Both the position numbers and the translations under genes were made by a program. From Methylobacterium frigidaeris (GTDB lineage Bacteria; Pseudomonadota; Alphaproteobacteria; Rhizobiales; Beijerinckiaceae), in NCBI RefSeq assembly GCF_022179185.1, contig NZ_BPQJ01000033.1, positions 1-64,000 on the forward strand: a stretch of 64,000 nucleotides of DNA, given 5' to 3'. Under the pieces are notes generated by a model. The model ran no database searches. It saw only the letters and a program-made list of their open reading frames with translations, and was not told where the DNA came from. Positions 26,814 through 35,768 of this stretch are shown one piece after another (positions within the stretch are counted from its first letter, which is position 1; every line of letters starts with the position of its first letter).

Positions 26814-27205
26814 GGCCGATCCTCTCATGCGGGATTGGCGGACCCGCCGGAGGCGCTTCTGCCCGCGATCGGTGCCGCTGGACAGATTTCGCGATCATAT
26901 CGGAAGGATATTTCGGACCCGTTGCCCAAGCTGTCGGGCCAAGCTGTCGGGCGACGAGGTCCAGGAAAATCAACCAATGATCGTTTGTTCGATGATGAAC
27001 GGTTTTGCCGCCGCCGGCAAGGCGGATTCCTCTTCACATTTGATTATCGGCGCGGAGCCCTCCGTGCGGACGACGGGCGGGCCGTGGCGGCAATCGCGTG
27101 CGGCGATCGAGGCAGGAGCCCTCCGCCGAACCGCGGGCCGGCTCGACGGGGGCGGGGGCGGGAGTTCGACGAAGGCCGACCCGATCGTGCCGCGACCGGC
27201 GCCGC
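26814..27205. other. 392-base intergenic region, no gene seen
   Basis: Between two small minus-strand genes. It contains a direct repeat of the 13-mer CCAAGCTGTCGGG near 26927-26952, and a locally AT-richer stretch (about 26965-27050). This may hold the promoter for the 65-residue gene. No RNA gene or convincing coding frame was found. Confidence 0.5.
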
Positions 27206-27409
27206 TCAGCGTCGGCGCGGATCGGCCGGGCGGAAGGCGCGCTCCACGGCGGCGGTGGCGCTGGCATAGGCCCGCTCCTCGCTGTCGTGCGGCCGGTCCG
27301 ACCGCTCGAGCAGCTTGCCGTGCTTGCGGATCGCCCAGCCGAATTTTCCTTTCGGGCTGCTCAGCGGGGCCACCTCGATGGTGAAGGGATAGAATTCGTT
27401 GTCGCTCAT
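27206..27409 (-). CDS. small hypothetical protein, 67 residues
   Basis: The frame MSDNEFYPFTIEVAPLSSPK continues with KFGWAIRKHGKLLERSDR and SEERAYASATAAVERAF, a compact strand-strand-helix pattern with strong codon bias. I recall near-identical small proteins in other Methylobacterium genomes but know no function. The ATG at 27409 is the likely start; the frame stays open to 27544 without support, and the Shine-Dalgarno candidate CGAGG is unusually close to the ATG. Confidence 0.6.
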   Translation of the reverse strand: MSDNEFYPFTIEVAPLSSPKGKFGWAIRKHGKLLERSDRPHDSEERAYASATAAVERAFRPADPRRR

Positions 27410-27695
27410 CCTCGGAACTATGGCACGGAACGCCCACCGAGGACAGACGTCCTCCCGCCCGCGTCCCCCGCTCATGCTGCCCTCGGCGGCTCCCTCGACG
27501 TGGCTCCCTCGACGTAGCTCCCTTGCGCGTGCGATAGCCGGCACGGTTCCGGCAGGCCGTGGCGGCCGCCGGCCGATGCCCGGCGGTTCCGCCCCGGAAC
27601 GGCTCCCGCCCGTGTTGCGTCCCCCTTGTCCTGTCCCTGATCGCGGACCGTCGCCACTCCCCCCGGCACGGCGCGGTCCCGATGGAGTTCGATTC

Positions 27696-28400
27696 TTGAT
27701 TCCCTGGGTTCACCTCGACACCAGCGCCATCCCCGGCGAGACCGCGTCCTTGCGGCTGATGCGCCGGGGCGACGAGTTCGCGATCGTGGTCGACTCGATC
27801 GAGCTGATGAACAGCCGCCGCAGCGGCTCGGAGCGGGCGCTCGCCAGCCTCGCCTGCGCGCGCCTGCGCGACCGACAGGCGCCGCGGGTGCTGATCGGCG
27901 GGCTCGGCATGGGCTTCACCCTGCGGGCGGCCCTGGGCGAGCTCGGGCCGGGCGCCGAGATCGTCGTCGCCGAGCTGATTCCGGCCGTCGCCGCCTGGGC
28001 CCGGGGACCGCTCGCGCACCTGTTCGCCGGCAGCCTCGACGATCCCCGGGTGGCCCTGCACGAGACCGACGTCCACCACCTCATCGCGGCGAGTCCCGGC
28101 GGCTACGACGCCATCCTGCTCGACGTCGACAACGGACCGGAGGGGCTGGTCCAGCGCACCAACGACCGTCTCTACGACGTCGCGGGCCTCGGCCGCGCCC
28201 ACCGGGCCTTGCGGCCGGGCGGGCTGCTCGGCGTGTGGTCGGAGAGCCCCGACCGCAAGTTCAAGTCCCGCCTGCAGCGCGGCGGCTTCGCGGTCGAGGA
28301 GCACAAGGTCCGCTCGGCCGGGAGCGGCGGGCGGCACGTGGTCTGGATCGGGGAGAGGACGGACGGGGCGGCTGCGGGCGTAGGCGCGGGCTGGCGGTAG
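27696..28400 (+). CDS. spermidine synthase-like SAM-binding fold protein
   Basis: A 234-residue protein with the Rossmann core of spermidine synthases and methyltransferases: GGLGMGFTLRAAL at 68-80 (glycine loop), VVAELIPAVAAWAR (acidic residue for the ribose) and YDAILLDVDNGPEG (catalytic-Asp position of aminopropyltransferases). It is shorter than SpeE (about 280-300) and lacks the N-terminal beta domain, so polyamine synthesis is doubtful. The start is TTG 27696 with GGAG nine bases upstream; it begins the conserved IPWVHLDT. A tandem 14-base repeat lies upstream at 27488-27515. Function is unknown. Confidence 0.8.
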   Translation: MIPWVHLDTSAIPGETASLRLMRRGDEFAIVVDSIELMNSRRSGSERALASLACARLRDRQAPRVLIGGLGMGFTLRAALGELGPGAEIVVAELIPAVAAWARGPLAHLFAGSLDDPRVALHETDVHHLIAASPGGYDAILLDVDNGPEGLVQRTNDRLYDVAGLGRAHRALRPGGLLGVWSESPDRKFKSRLQRGGFAVEEHKVRSAGSGGRHVVWIGERTDGAAAGVGAGWR

Positions 28401-28556
28401 CGGCCGGGCGGCCTCCGCGCCGGTGGTCCGGCGGGTGCCGCACCGACGGGCCGAGGGGGGACCGATCCCTCGCGACAAATCGATTTGCACGAGCTTGGTC
28501 GGCATGCGAGCCTGATGCCACCAGGGGTGGCGCGCCACCCCAGCTTCGAGCCTGAG

Positions 28557-29603
28557 ATGACCCTGCGCGGCCCCAACCTGAGTCTGGAAGGCTCGACTTT
28601 CGGGCCGCGCAAGATCTCGGCCTGGCGCGAGGCCGTGGCGCCGTTCTGGGACGTCGAGATCCGCAAGGAGGACACCCCGGATTTCCGCGGCCGGTCGGAG
28701 GTCTATCACCTCGGCAACGCGATCATCGGCTTGACCGCGGCTTCGGAGCTGCGCAACGAGCGGTCGCGCGGCCTCGTCGCCCGCATGGGCGTCGACCACG
28801 TGGCGGCGCAGCTCCGGATGGACGGGCGGGCGACGATCCGGGTCGCCGGGGAGGAGGTGCCGATCGGTCCCGGGGACGTCGCCCTGCTCGACCTGGCGCA
28901 GCCCCTCTCCCTGGATTCGACCGATTACCGCGCCATTACCGTCATCATCCCGCGCGGCCTGTTCCCGGAAGGCGGGGCCCGGCTGGGCGAGGCGCACGGG
29001 ACGGTCCTGCGCGGCTCCGACCCGTTCGGGGCGCTGGTCAGCGACCATCTGCGCTCGCTCGGCCGGAACGTGCCGCATTTCAGCCCCGCGGAGGCGCGCG
29101 TCGCCGCGCAGGCCACGGCCTGCCTCCTGTCCGCGGCGGCGCGCACGATCACTGGGACCGGCCCGACCGAGCGGCTCTCGGAGCGCGCGCCGGTTCTCCT
29201 CGCCATCCGCAGCCACATCGACGCCGAGATCGGGTCCGCCGACCTGAGCGTGGAGCAGATCTGCCGCCGCTTCGGCGTCTCGCGCAGCGCGCTCTACCGC
29301 CTGTTCGCGCCCTTGGGCGGCGTGGTCGAGTATATCCGCCGCCGCCGGCTCGCCCGCGCCTACCGGGATCTCGCCGAGGGGAGCGGGCACGCCGCGCGGG
29401 TCTCCGAGATCGCCTATCGCTACGGCTACGGCAGCCCGGCGAGCTTCACCACCGCCTTTCGCGCCGAGTTCGACGCGAGCCCCGCCGACGTGAAGGCCGC
29501 GGCGCGGGCCGAGGGCGCGTCGCCCGAGCGGCGCCCACCGCCGAATCGGACGGCCGGCGGCTGGGACGGCTTCTACGACTGGGTCCTGACGCTCGACGCC
29601 TGA
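28557..29603 (+). CDS. AraC family transcriptional regulator
   Basis: A 348-residue regulator. An N-terminal AraC-binding-like/cupin domain (about 10-180; AGEEVPIGPGDVALLDLAQP is typical) precedes a C-terminal double HTH (about 225-325): ICRRFGVSRSALYRLFAPLG and VSEIAYRYGYGSPASFTTAF. This matches the AraC-binding-like family with VTH-type regulators (for example NphR, FeaR). The ATG at 28557 is chosen because homology begins there; in-frame TTG 28485 and ATG 28515 are alternatives. No catabolic gene adjoins, so its targets are unknown. Confidence 0.9.
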   Translation: MTLRGPNLSLEGSTFGPRKISAWREAVAPFWDVEIRKEDTPDFRGRSEVYHLGNAIIGLTAASELRNERSRGLVARMGVDHVAAQLRMDGRATIRVAGEEVPIGPGDVALLDLAQPLSLDSTDYRAITVIIPRGLFPEGGARLGEAHGTVLRGSDPFGALVSDHLRSLGRNVPHFSPAEARVAAQATACLLSAAARTITGTGPTERLSERAPVLLAIRSHIDAEIGSADLSVEQICRRFGVSRSALYRLFAPLGGVVEYIRRRRLARAYRDLAEGSGHAARVSEIAYRYGYGSPASFTTAFRAEFDASPADVKAAARAEGASPERRPPPNRTAGGWDGFYDWVLTLDA

Positions 29604-30049
29604 CCCGGCCGATTGGGACGCCGGCTGAAGCAATTGAGACGGATGGCGATCGTCCCGGCGCCGTCCGCGCCCGACATGCTGCCCCATCTTCGTTGAAGGG
29701 GAGGCAGGCGGGTGCGGCGAGGGAGCGGGCGGCGATGGAGATCCGTCGGCATGCCGGGGATGCCGCGCGCCGGCGAGCCTCTCGTCAGGCGCTGGATCGG
29801 GGCCGGGCGCCGCCGTGCGTCCCGGGAGAGCCAGGACGCGCGCGATGCGGGAGCCGAGGTCATCACGCTGACCTGGGCCCAGACGTTCGGCCGGGGGACG
29901 GCGTCCCAAAGGCCCGATGGGGTGGAGACCGACAAAGCCGGCCGGATCGTCGTTCTCGGCGACGGGCGGACGAGCTCCTGAGGCGCCCGGGCGCCGCAGG
30001 GCTGCCCGGGGACAGCGCGAGGCGCGGGCGAGAGAGCCGGCCCCCCGCG
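29604..30049. other. 446-base region with a weak open frame
   Basis: Between the AraC gene and the convergent DHH gene. A 89-codon frame at 29712-29981 on the plus strand ends EVITLTWAQTFGR and GRIVVLGDGR. Its second half has protein-like composition, but there is no good ribosome site and no family match; it may be a gene remnant. Nothing else is recognisable. Confidence 0.4.
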
Positions 30050-31213
30050 CTATCCCTTCCAGTTCTTCAACGCCGCGAACGGGCTGTCGGCGGCCGCGCT
30101 CTTTTGCGGGGTCAGCACCGGCTCGACCTGGGCCACGGCGTCGGCGAGGGAGAAGGCGGTGCCGCTCGGGAGCTTGCCGCCGGCGGCGTCCTGGTGGCCG
30201 CCGCCGCGGAAGAGGCGGGCGCCATCGAGGGCGGTGCCGTCGATCGAGCGGAACGACAGGGTGCCGGCGCGCTGCACGTTGACCAGGCGCTTCGCGCGCC
30301 CGCTCGCCATCACCAGGTCCGAGACCCGCTGGAAGGTGCCGGCATCGAGGGCGAAGGACAGGAGCGTGCCGTCCGGGAGCGCGTGGAACAGCGCGTCGGA
30401 GCGGGCGAGCGCCCGGGCCATCCGCTGCCGGGTGGTCAGGCTCGCATCGTCGCCGGGCTCGTCGCGCATCAGCTCGTCGACGATGGCGCCGCGGATCGCC
30501 GGCACGGCGCGCTCCAGCTCGGCCGGGGTGGCGCCGGCGCGCAAGCGCGCGGTCGCCTCGATGAGCAGGCGGGCCACGAACGGGTCGTGCGCCGGATGCC
30601 CGACCGGCACCAGGGTGCCGACATTGTCCCAGAAGATCTCGTCGAGGGCGAAGCCGCCGGGGAAATGCGGATCGTCCTTGCGCCAGAGGTCGAGGGCGTC
30701 GACGGAGGCGACGAGGAGCGCCAGGTCCTCGGCGCGGGCCGGGTCGGCCTCGCGGGTAGCGAACAGGGCGCGGTGGGTCTGGACCATCTTCGTCGCGCTC
30801 GACGCCTCGTCGACCAGGACGGTGACGGAGGGGTCGCCGAGATCGAAGCGCGACAGGCGCGGGTTGTCCGCCTCGGCCTTCGGCTCCAGGCCCTGGCGGC
30901 GCATCTGGTCGATCGAGGAGGTGTGGTGGTCGAGCACCACCAGCCGGTGCGGCGCCTCCGGGTCGCGCTTGCGGTTCATGGCGGCGAAGCGGCGCAGGAA
31001 GGCGATCGTCGGCTCCTCGATGCCGAGATCGGTGATCAGCACCATCTCCGCCGCCTTGGTCTTGCCGAGGCGCTTCAATTCGTCGTCGACGACCGGGCCG
31101 ACATCGCCGTAGCGCGGCACGTGCACGATCCGGGCCGGCTCGGCATAGGCCGCGACGAGGGTCGCGGCGCCGTAGCCGTCGAGGTCGTGGTGGGTGATCT
31201 GGGTCAGGCGCAC
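30050..31213 (-). CDS. DHH family phosphoesterase
   Basis: A 387-residue DHH-superfamily protein. The first metal motif HHDLDGYGA is at 8-16, ITDLG at 60-64, the DHH triad Asp95-His96-His97 in VVLDHHTS, and a C-terminal DHHA1 motif RGGGHQDAAGG near 350. These residues indicate an active Mn-dependent phosphodiesterase or exonuclease, related to RecJ/NrnA and oligoribonucleases. The start is GTG 31213, because homology begins there; the frame stays open to 31348. It is a single gene. Substrate could be nanoRNA, cyclic dinucleotide or inorganic phosphate esters. Confidence 0.9.
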   Translation of the reverse strand: MRLTQITHHDLDGYGAATLVAAYAEPARIVHVPRYGDVGPVVDDELKRLGKTKAAEMVLITDLGIEEPTIAFLRRFAAMNRKRDPEAPHRLVVLDHHTSSIDQMRRQGLEPKAEADNPRLSRFDLGDPSVTVLVDEASSATKMVQTHRALFATREADPARAEDLALLVASVDALDLWRKDDPHFPGGFALDEIFWDNVGTLVPVGHPAHDPFVARLLIEATARLRAGATPAELERAVPAIRGAIVDELMRDEPGDDASLTTRQRMARALARSDALFHALPDGTLLSFALDAGTFQRVSDLVMASGRAKRLVNVQRAGTLSFRSIDGTALDGARLFRGGGHQDAAGGKLPSGTAFSLADAVAQVEPVLTPQKSAAADSPFAALKNWKG

Positions 31214-31325
31214 GGGAAAAGGTCCAGGGTCGGTTCGGGTCGAAGGTGAATCCCGCCAGCATAGCGGCTCGCGCGCCGCACCGGCAGGGCCTGGGTGCCA
31301 GGAAACGACCGGCGCCTCGCCGAAG

Positions 31326-32258
31326 TCAGCGAGTCGCCGGCGCTTCACTCGCCAGGCGCCGCAGCAGGTCGCGCAGCCAGCGATGAGCCGGGTCGTCGTC
31401 GTAGGAGGCGTGCCAGAGCATGCCGACCGCCACGTCGTCGAGGGGCACCGGGGTCGGGCTCACCGTCAGCCCGAGGGTCTCGGCGAAGAGATGCGCCAGG
31501 CGGGCATGCATGGTGGTGAGCACCGGCGCGCTGCGCACCAGGAACGGCACCGCCAGGAAGCGCGGCGAGGTGACCGCGAGGGTGCGGCTGCGGCCGATCC
31601 TGGCCAGCGCATCGTCCACCACCCCGTGGGCGGTCTCGCGCAGGCTCGTCAGCACGTGGGGGAAGCGCAGGTAGTCGTCGAGCGAGATCGGCGGCGTCAG
31701 CCCCACCAGGGCGGCGTTGAACAGGCAGACGTAGCTGTCGCGGTAGAGCAGGCGCTGCTTGTGGTGCATCTGCCCGCGGAACGACAGGTCGATGGCGAGG
31801 TCGAGCCGGTCTGCGTCGATCTCCTGGAGGACATGCGCCCGGTCGACGGAGCGCAGCAGCAGGCTGACCCCCGGCGCCTCCTGGCGGAGATAGGCGAGCA
31901 GCCGCGTGCCGAGCAGGACCTCGGTGCTGTCGGGCAGGCTGATCGTGAAGGTGCGCGCCACCGTGCGGGGATCGAAAGCCTCGTCGCGGCGCACCAGGAC
32001 CTGGACCTGGCGCAGCACGATCCGCAGCGGCTCGGCGAGGGCGAGCGCCCGCGGCGTCGGACGCATTCCCTCGGGGGCACGGGTGAGAAGCTCGTCGTCG
32101 AACAGGGTCCGCAGGCGCCCGAGCGCGCTGCTCATCGCCGACTGGCCGATGCCGATGCGCGCCGCCGCCCGGGTCACGCTGCGCTCGGCGAGCAGCGCGT
32201 CGAGGGCCACCAGGAGGTTGAGATCGACCCGGGAGAGATCGATATGATCAATAGCCAT
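31326..32258 (-). CDS. LysR family regulator, NodD-like
   Basis: A 310-residue LysR regulator. The N-terminus HIDLSRVDLNLLVALDALLA and the HTH ARIGIGQSAMSSALGRLRTL are typical of the NodD/NahR/SyrM branch. The C-terminal effector domain spans about 95-300. The ATG at 32258 lies in an AT-richer divergent gap with repeated GATC motifs, 97 bases from the start of a small secreted protein. That protein is the most likely target; co-inducer unknown. Its C-terminus is near the DHH gene promoter. Confidence 0.92.
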   Translation of the reverse strand: MAIDHIDLSRVDLNLLVALDALLAERSVTRAAARIGIGQSAMSSALGRLRTLFDDELLTRAPEGMRPTPRALALAEPLRIVLRQVQVLVRRDEAFDPRTVARTFTISLPDSTEVLLGTRLLAYLRQEAPGVSLLLRSVDRAHVLQEIDADRLDLAIDLSFRGQMHHKQRLLYRDSYVCLFNAALVGLTPPISLDDYLRFPHVLTSLRETAHGVVDDALARIGRSRTLAVTSPRFLAVPFLVRSAPVLTTMHARLAHLFAETLGLTVSPTPVPLDDVAVGMLWHASYDDDPAHRWLRDLLRRLASEAPATR

Positions 32259-32354
32259 TATCGATGCGATCTGTTTGATCCATGCTGCACCGCAGCGCAT
32301 ATCACGTCCATGGATGCGGGGCCGCTGGACCCCGCCACGGACAGGACGACGATC

Positions 32355-32717
32355 ATGACGACCCTTCGCACCCTCATCCTGGCGGTCGCCGGGACGCTCG
32401 CCGCCGGCGCGGCCTCCGCCGGGGAACTGCGCCCGGCCGGGGCGGCCAGCCTCGATCTCGGCACGCTCGCCGGGGTGGCCTACTATACGCCCGAGCCCGC
32501 GGGCTACCGGGTGACCGTGACCCTGGCGCCCCGCGCCGCCGCCCCCGCCGCCCGGTTCGAGGCGGTGCTGGCCTCCGGGCAGAGCGTCACGGTCTCGACA
32601 CCGCGCGAGGCCGGCGCCGCGGCCCGGGCCGTCACCATCACCCGCACCGGCGACGCCGTCACGGTGATCCCGGTCCGGGCGCGGGAGATCGTCGAAGCGA
32701 CGGCCTCGATCGAGTAA
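32355..32717 (+). CDS. small secreted hypothetical protein, 120 residues
   Basis: A signal peptide MTTLRTLILAVAGTLAAGAA, cleaved near ASA/GE (about residue 23), precedes a mature domain of about 97 residues. The mature part begins ELRPAGAASLDLGTLAGVAY and has alternating strands with VLASGQSVTVSTPR and VTITRTGDAVTVIP, so an all-beta periplasmic fold is likely. I recall similar proteins beside LysR genes in alphaproteobacteria but no known role. AGGAC sits seven bases before the ATG. It is divergent from the NodD-like LysR gene and ends before a stack of hairpins. Confidence 0.75.
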   Translation: MTTLRTLILAVAGTLAAGAASAGELRPAGAASLDLGTLAGVAYYTPEPAGYRVTVTLAPRAAAPAARFEAVLASGQSVTVSTPREAGAAARAVTITRTGDAVTVIPVRAREIVEATASIE

Positions 32718-32725
32718 GACCGCCG

Positions 32726-32753
32726 CCCCTTCGAACGGACGCGTTCGAAGGGG
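32726..32753. terminator. 12-bp stem-loop after the secreted-protein gene
   Basis: Perfect stem CCCCTTCGAACG / CGTTCGAAGGGG with a GACG loop, nine bases after the stop codon. First of four consecutive hairpins. Confidence 0.65.
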
Positions 32754-32761
32754 CCAGGCAA

Positions 32762-32824
32762 GCCCGAACGGGCGCCGGCGCTGATGCGCCGGTCGCCGTC
32801 GCATCGACACGGCGATGCGACGGC
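32762..32824. terminator. three further adjacent stem-loops
   Basis: Hairpins at 32762-32773 (GCCCG/CGGGC), 32775-32792 (CCGGCGC/GCGCCGG, loop TGAT) and 32795-32824 (GCCGTCGCATCG/CGATGCGACGGC, loop ACACGG). The last is a perfect 12-bp stem 30 bases from the stop of the convergent HD-GYP gene and probably serves as its terminator. Confidence 0.6.
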
Positions 32825-32853
32825 GCGAGGGTATAAGCCTCCGCGGGCGGCCG

Positions 32854-34245
32854 TCAGGCCGCCCGGGACAGGTCGCCGTCGAGCCCGGCGATCACCCGCT
32901 CCAGCGCCGCGAAGCAGGCCGGGTCGAAGGCGGTGCCGACCTCTTCGCGCATGATGCCGAGCGCCTTCGGGACCGGCATCGCGGCGCGGTAGGGACGGTT
33001 CGCGGTGAGCGCGTCGAACACGTCCGCCACCGAGACGATCCGCGTCTCCGGCGCGATGGCGTCGCCCTTCAGGCCGCGGGGATAGCCCTTGCCGTCGAGG
33101 CGCTCGTGATGGGCGCCGCCGATCCGGGCGATGGCGTGGAAGGCGGCGACCCGGGCGAGGATCGTCTCCGACAGGAGAGCGTGGTTGCGCATGTCGCGCC
33201 ACTCGGCCTCGTCGAGCTTGCCGTTCTTGTCGAGGATCGCGTTCGAGACCCCGAGCTTGCCGACATCGTGCAGCAAAGCCGCCCGGCGCAACCAGCGCCG
33301 GGCTTGTGGATCGTAGCCGAGTTCGGCCGCGATCAGGTCGGCATAGACCGCGACCCGCTCGGAATGGCCGGAGGTGAACGGGCTCTTGGCGTCGATCACC
33401 TGCGCGAAGGCGCGGGCGATGTCGTCGAGGTACTCCTCGTCGACGATGTGGCCGGCGCGCGCCGGCTCCAGGGCCGCGACGGCGTCCGCGACCGTCCCGG
33501 AGGCCAGGACGTCCCAGAAGCCCGGCATTTCCGTCGCCCGTTCAAGGGCCGTGACCGCGGCGGGATCGAACCAGGTGCCGGCCCGGGCCCGCGCCTCGGC
33601 GAGCGCCGCCGCCGGCCCGGCGCTGGTATGGAAGACGTCGACGACCTGCGCGAGCAGCGCGACGCGGGCGTAGAGCGGAATCTCGGGCCCGACGCGACGG
33701 TCGGGCCGGCCCTTGCCGTTCCAGTGCTCGTCGAGGGCGTGGATCGCCGCGCAGACGCTCGGCGGGAAGCGCAGCCGGGCGGCGATCTCGGCCCCGCGCT
33801 GGCAGCGGGTCTGGATCAGGTCATCGACGATCTCGCCGCCATTCTGCAGGATGTTGAGGACCGCCCGGAAGCGCTCGGCCAGGCCCGCCTTGAGCCCGGT
33901 ATGCGAGAAGACGAAGCCCAGCACCTGGGGCAGGCTGTCGCTCACCGTCTTGAAGTCGCGCTTGAAGCCGAGGTCGTCGGATAGGTACAGCTCGCAGATC
34001 CGCGCCGCGTTGCTGGAGCAGCCGAGGTCCTTCAGCATCACCGTGTAGTAGAGTTCCCAGAGCCGGTCGGCATCCAGGCCCATCTCCCGGCCGACATGCA
34101 TGCCGATCCAGGTGGCGCGGACGCAGTGGCCGGGCGGCTGGCCCTCGGTAAGATCGAGGGCGTGGCTCAGGGCCCCGAGGAGTTCGGACAGCGGGATGCC
34201 CCCCGCCGGCGTTTCCCCGACGATGTGCAGACTCGGCGTCGTCAA
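32854..34245 (-). CDS. tandem HD-GYP domain protein (c-di-GMP phosphodiesterase-like)
   Basis: A 463-residue cytosolic protein with two HD-GYP-like halves. The C-terminal half (about 285-455) is intact: HSERV at 294-298, HD at 326-327 in LLHDVGKLG, HHERLDGKGYP ending at 389, and DVFDALT. It should hydrolyse cyclic di-GMP. The N-terminal half (about 38-235) keeps the fold (GHCVRATWIGMHVGRE) but HD has become KD (72-73, LKDLGCS) and GYP has become GRP (179-181, EHWNGKGRP). It is probably a regulatory pseudo-domain. No membrane segment or receiver is present. The neighbour is a GT4 glycosyltransferase on the same strand, so control of a surface polysaccharide is conceivable. Confidence 0.9.
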   Translation of the reverse strand: MTTPSLHIVGETPAGGIPLSELLGALSHALDLTEGQPPGHCVRATWIGMHVGREMGLDADRLWELYYTVMLKDLGCSSNAARICELYLSDDLGFKRDFKTVSDSLPQVLGFVFSHTGLKAGLAERFRAVLNILQNGGEIVDDLIQTRCQRGAEIAARLRFPPSVCAAIHALDEHWNGKGRPDRRVGPEIPLYARVALLAQVVDVFHTSAGPAAALAEARARAGTWFDPAAVTALERATEMPGFWDVLASGTVADAVAALEPARAGHIVDEEYLDDIARAFAQVIDAKSPFTSGHSERVAVYADLIAAELGYDPQARRWLRRAALLHDVGKLGVSNAILDKNGKLDEAEWRDMRNHALLSETILARVAAFHAIARIGGAHHERLDGKGYPRGLKGDAIAPETRIVSVADVFDALTANRPYRAAMPVPKALGIMREEVGTAFDPACFAALERVIAGLDGDLSRAA

Positions 34246-34390
34246 AGGCCCCTCCTCTCCTCCAGACAGATGGGCGCCATAACACTAACATTTTCCAAGC
34301 GCGCGAAGCATTGGCGTGCCACTGATTCGCGTTCTCGGCAAATGGCGGGTGAGGTCCGGCGGTGCCGCGGGTCCCCGTCGCGCACCTGCG

Positions 34391-35617
34391 TCAGCCGCCA
34401 CCGGCAGCGACCGCTTCGATCAGGCGCAAGTGTGCCGGCAGGCAGACCCGCTTGAGATCATAGGCGAGCGCGGTCTGCCGCGCCGCAGCCCGCAAGGGGG
34501 CGACGGCTCCGGGATCGGACAGGACCGAGACCACCGCCTCGGCGATCTGGGTTCCCGAGAAGAAGTCGACCAGGAGCCCGTTCTCGCCGTGGCGGATCAC
34601 CTCCTCGACCGGCGGCGTCGCCGAGCCGACGATGCAGGCGCCGAGTGCCATCGCCTCCAGCATCGACCAGGACAGGACGAACGGGTAGGTCAGGTAGACG
34701 TGGACCGCCGAGACCCGCAGCAGGTCGACGTAGTCGCGGTAGGGAATCTTGCCGACGAAGTGGACCCGGGACAGGTCGAGCTCCGGCCGGACCTCGTCGA
34801 GGAAGATCTCGCGCCAGGTCCGTCCGGCGGGGGGCCTGGCGCCGTAGCTCGTGTCGCTGCCGCCGACGATCACTGCCCGGGCCTTCGGCCGCCGGCGCAG
34901 GATCTCGGGCAGCGCCCGCATGAAGCTGTGATAGCCGCGATAGGGTTCGAGGTTGCGGTTGACGAAGGTGACGATCTCGTCGCGAGCGCCGAGGGACAGC
35001 CGGTCGCGGCCCAGCGTGATGCGGGCGCCCGGGTCGGGCCGCAGGAGATCCGTGTTGATGCCGTCGTGGATGACGCTGATCCGGTCGCGGAACGCGGCCG
35101 GGATGCGGCTCGCCTGCCAGGCGGTGGGGCTGACGAGCCGGTCCGAGGCCTCGAACGCGACGAGCTGCCCGGCATTGCGGGCGCGGGTGCGGAAGGCGTC
35201 GTCCTCTGGCGCCGGAAATTCGGGATCGAAGCCGGAATCGGCTCCGGACGCACTATAGTAGAACTCCGCGAAGGTCAGGAGCCGGGCCTGCGGCCAGACA
35301 TCCTTGAGGAACAGGGTCTCGCCCCAGCCCGAATGGCCGCAGATCACGTCCGGCACGAAGCCTTCGGCCTTGAGCGCGAGCGCTGCCCGCGCCGCGGCCT
35401 CGGCCCGCAGGGTCGCGGTCTCGAAATTTGCCGCCAGCGGATGGATCCCGGGGCTGGAGCGGCCGGCGACCGCGTAGCGGAGATGGCGCACCCCCGGCAG
35501 GGCGGGCGCGGGATTGATGCCGAGCGCCACGACCTCGGTACCGGGCCGCGCGGCGAGAGCCGGGGCGACGTGGCGGTACTGACCGGGGAAGTTCTGGTGG
35601 ACGAAGAGGACGCGCAT
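34391..35617 (-). CDS. GT4 family glycosyltransferase
   Basis: A 408-residue GT-B retaining glycosyltransferase. The N-terminal domain starts MRVLFVHQNFPGQYRHVAPA; the C-terminal donor-binding domain includes VNRNLEPYRGYHSFMRALPE, VHFVGKIPYRDYVDLLR and the EX7E-like LEAMALGACIVGSATPPVEEV (read across the loop). It acts in the cytosol on an NDP-sugar. It lies 145 bases upstream of the HD-GYP gene on the same strand and is divergent from the LysR gene of the shikimate module. The acceptor is unknown; FlgM/flagellin-glycan or exopolysaccharide roles are possible. Confidence 0.9.
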   Translation of the reverse strand: MRVLFVHQNFPGQYRHVAPALAARPGTEVVALGINPAPALPGVRHLRYAVAGRSSPGIHPLAANFETATLRAEAAARAALALKAEGFVPDVICGHSGWGETLFLKDVWPQARLLTFAEFYYSASGADSGFDPEFPAPEDDAFRTRARNAGQLVAFEASDRLVSPTAWQASRIPAAFRDRISVIHDGINTDLLRPDPGARITLGRDRLSLGARDEIVTFVNRNLEPYRGYHSFMRALPEILRRRPKARAVIVGGSDTSYGARPPAGRTWREIFLDEVRPELDLSRVHFVGKIPYRDYVDLLRVSAVHVYLTYPFVLSWSMLEAMALGACIVGSATPPVEEVIRHGENGLLVDFFSGTQIAEAVVSVLSDPGAVAPLRAAARQTALAYDLKRVCLPAHLRLIEAVAAGGG

Positions 35618-35768
35618 GGAGTCTCGGGTCGGTCCTCGGGCGGGTGGACTGCGCCATCCCGTGTGTAGCACCGACCAAGGCCGCCATGGAACGAGCCCGC
35701 GTGGCATTTGCCTCGGGCCGGCATTCTCGCACATCTGAGCCGAGGCCGACCCACGCGAAGGACATCGG

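Noticed and set aside
26970..31262. 1430-codon minus-strand open frame
   Set aside because: It spans several well-supported genes on both strands and is low-complexity Arg/Pro/Ala sequence.
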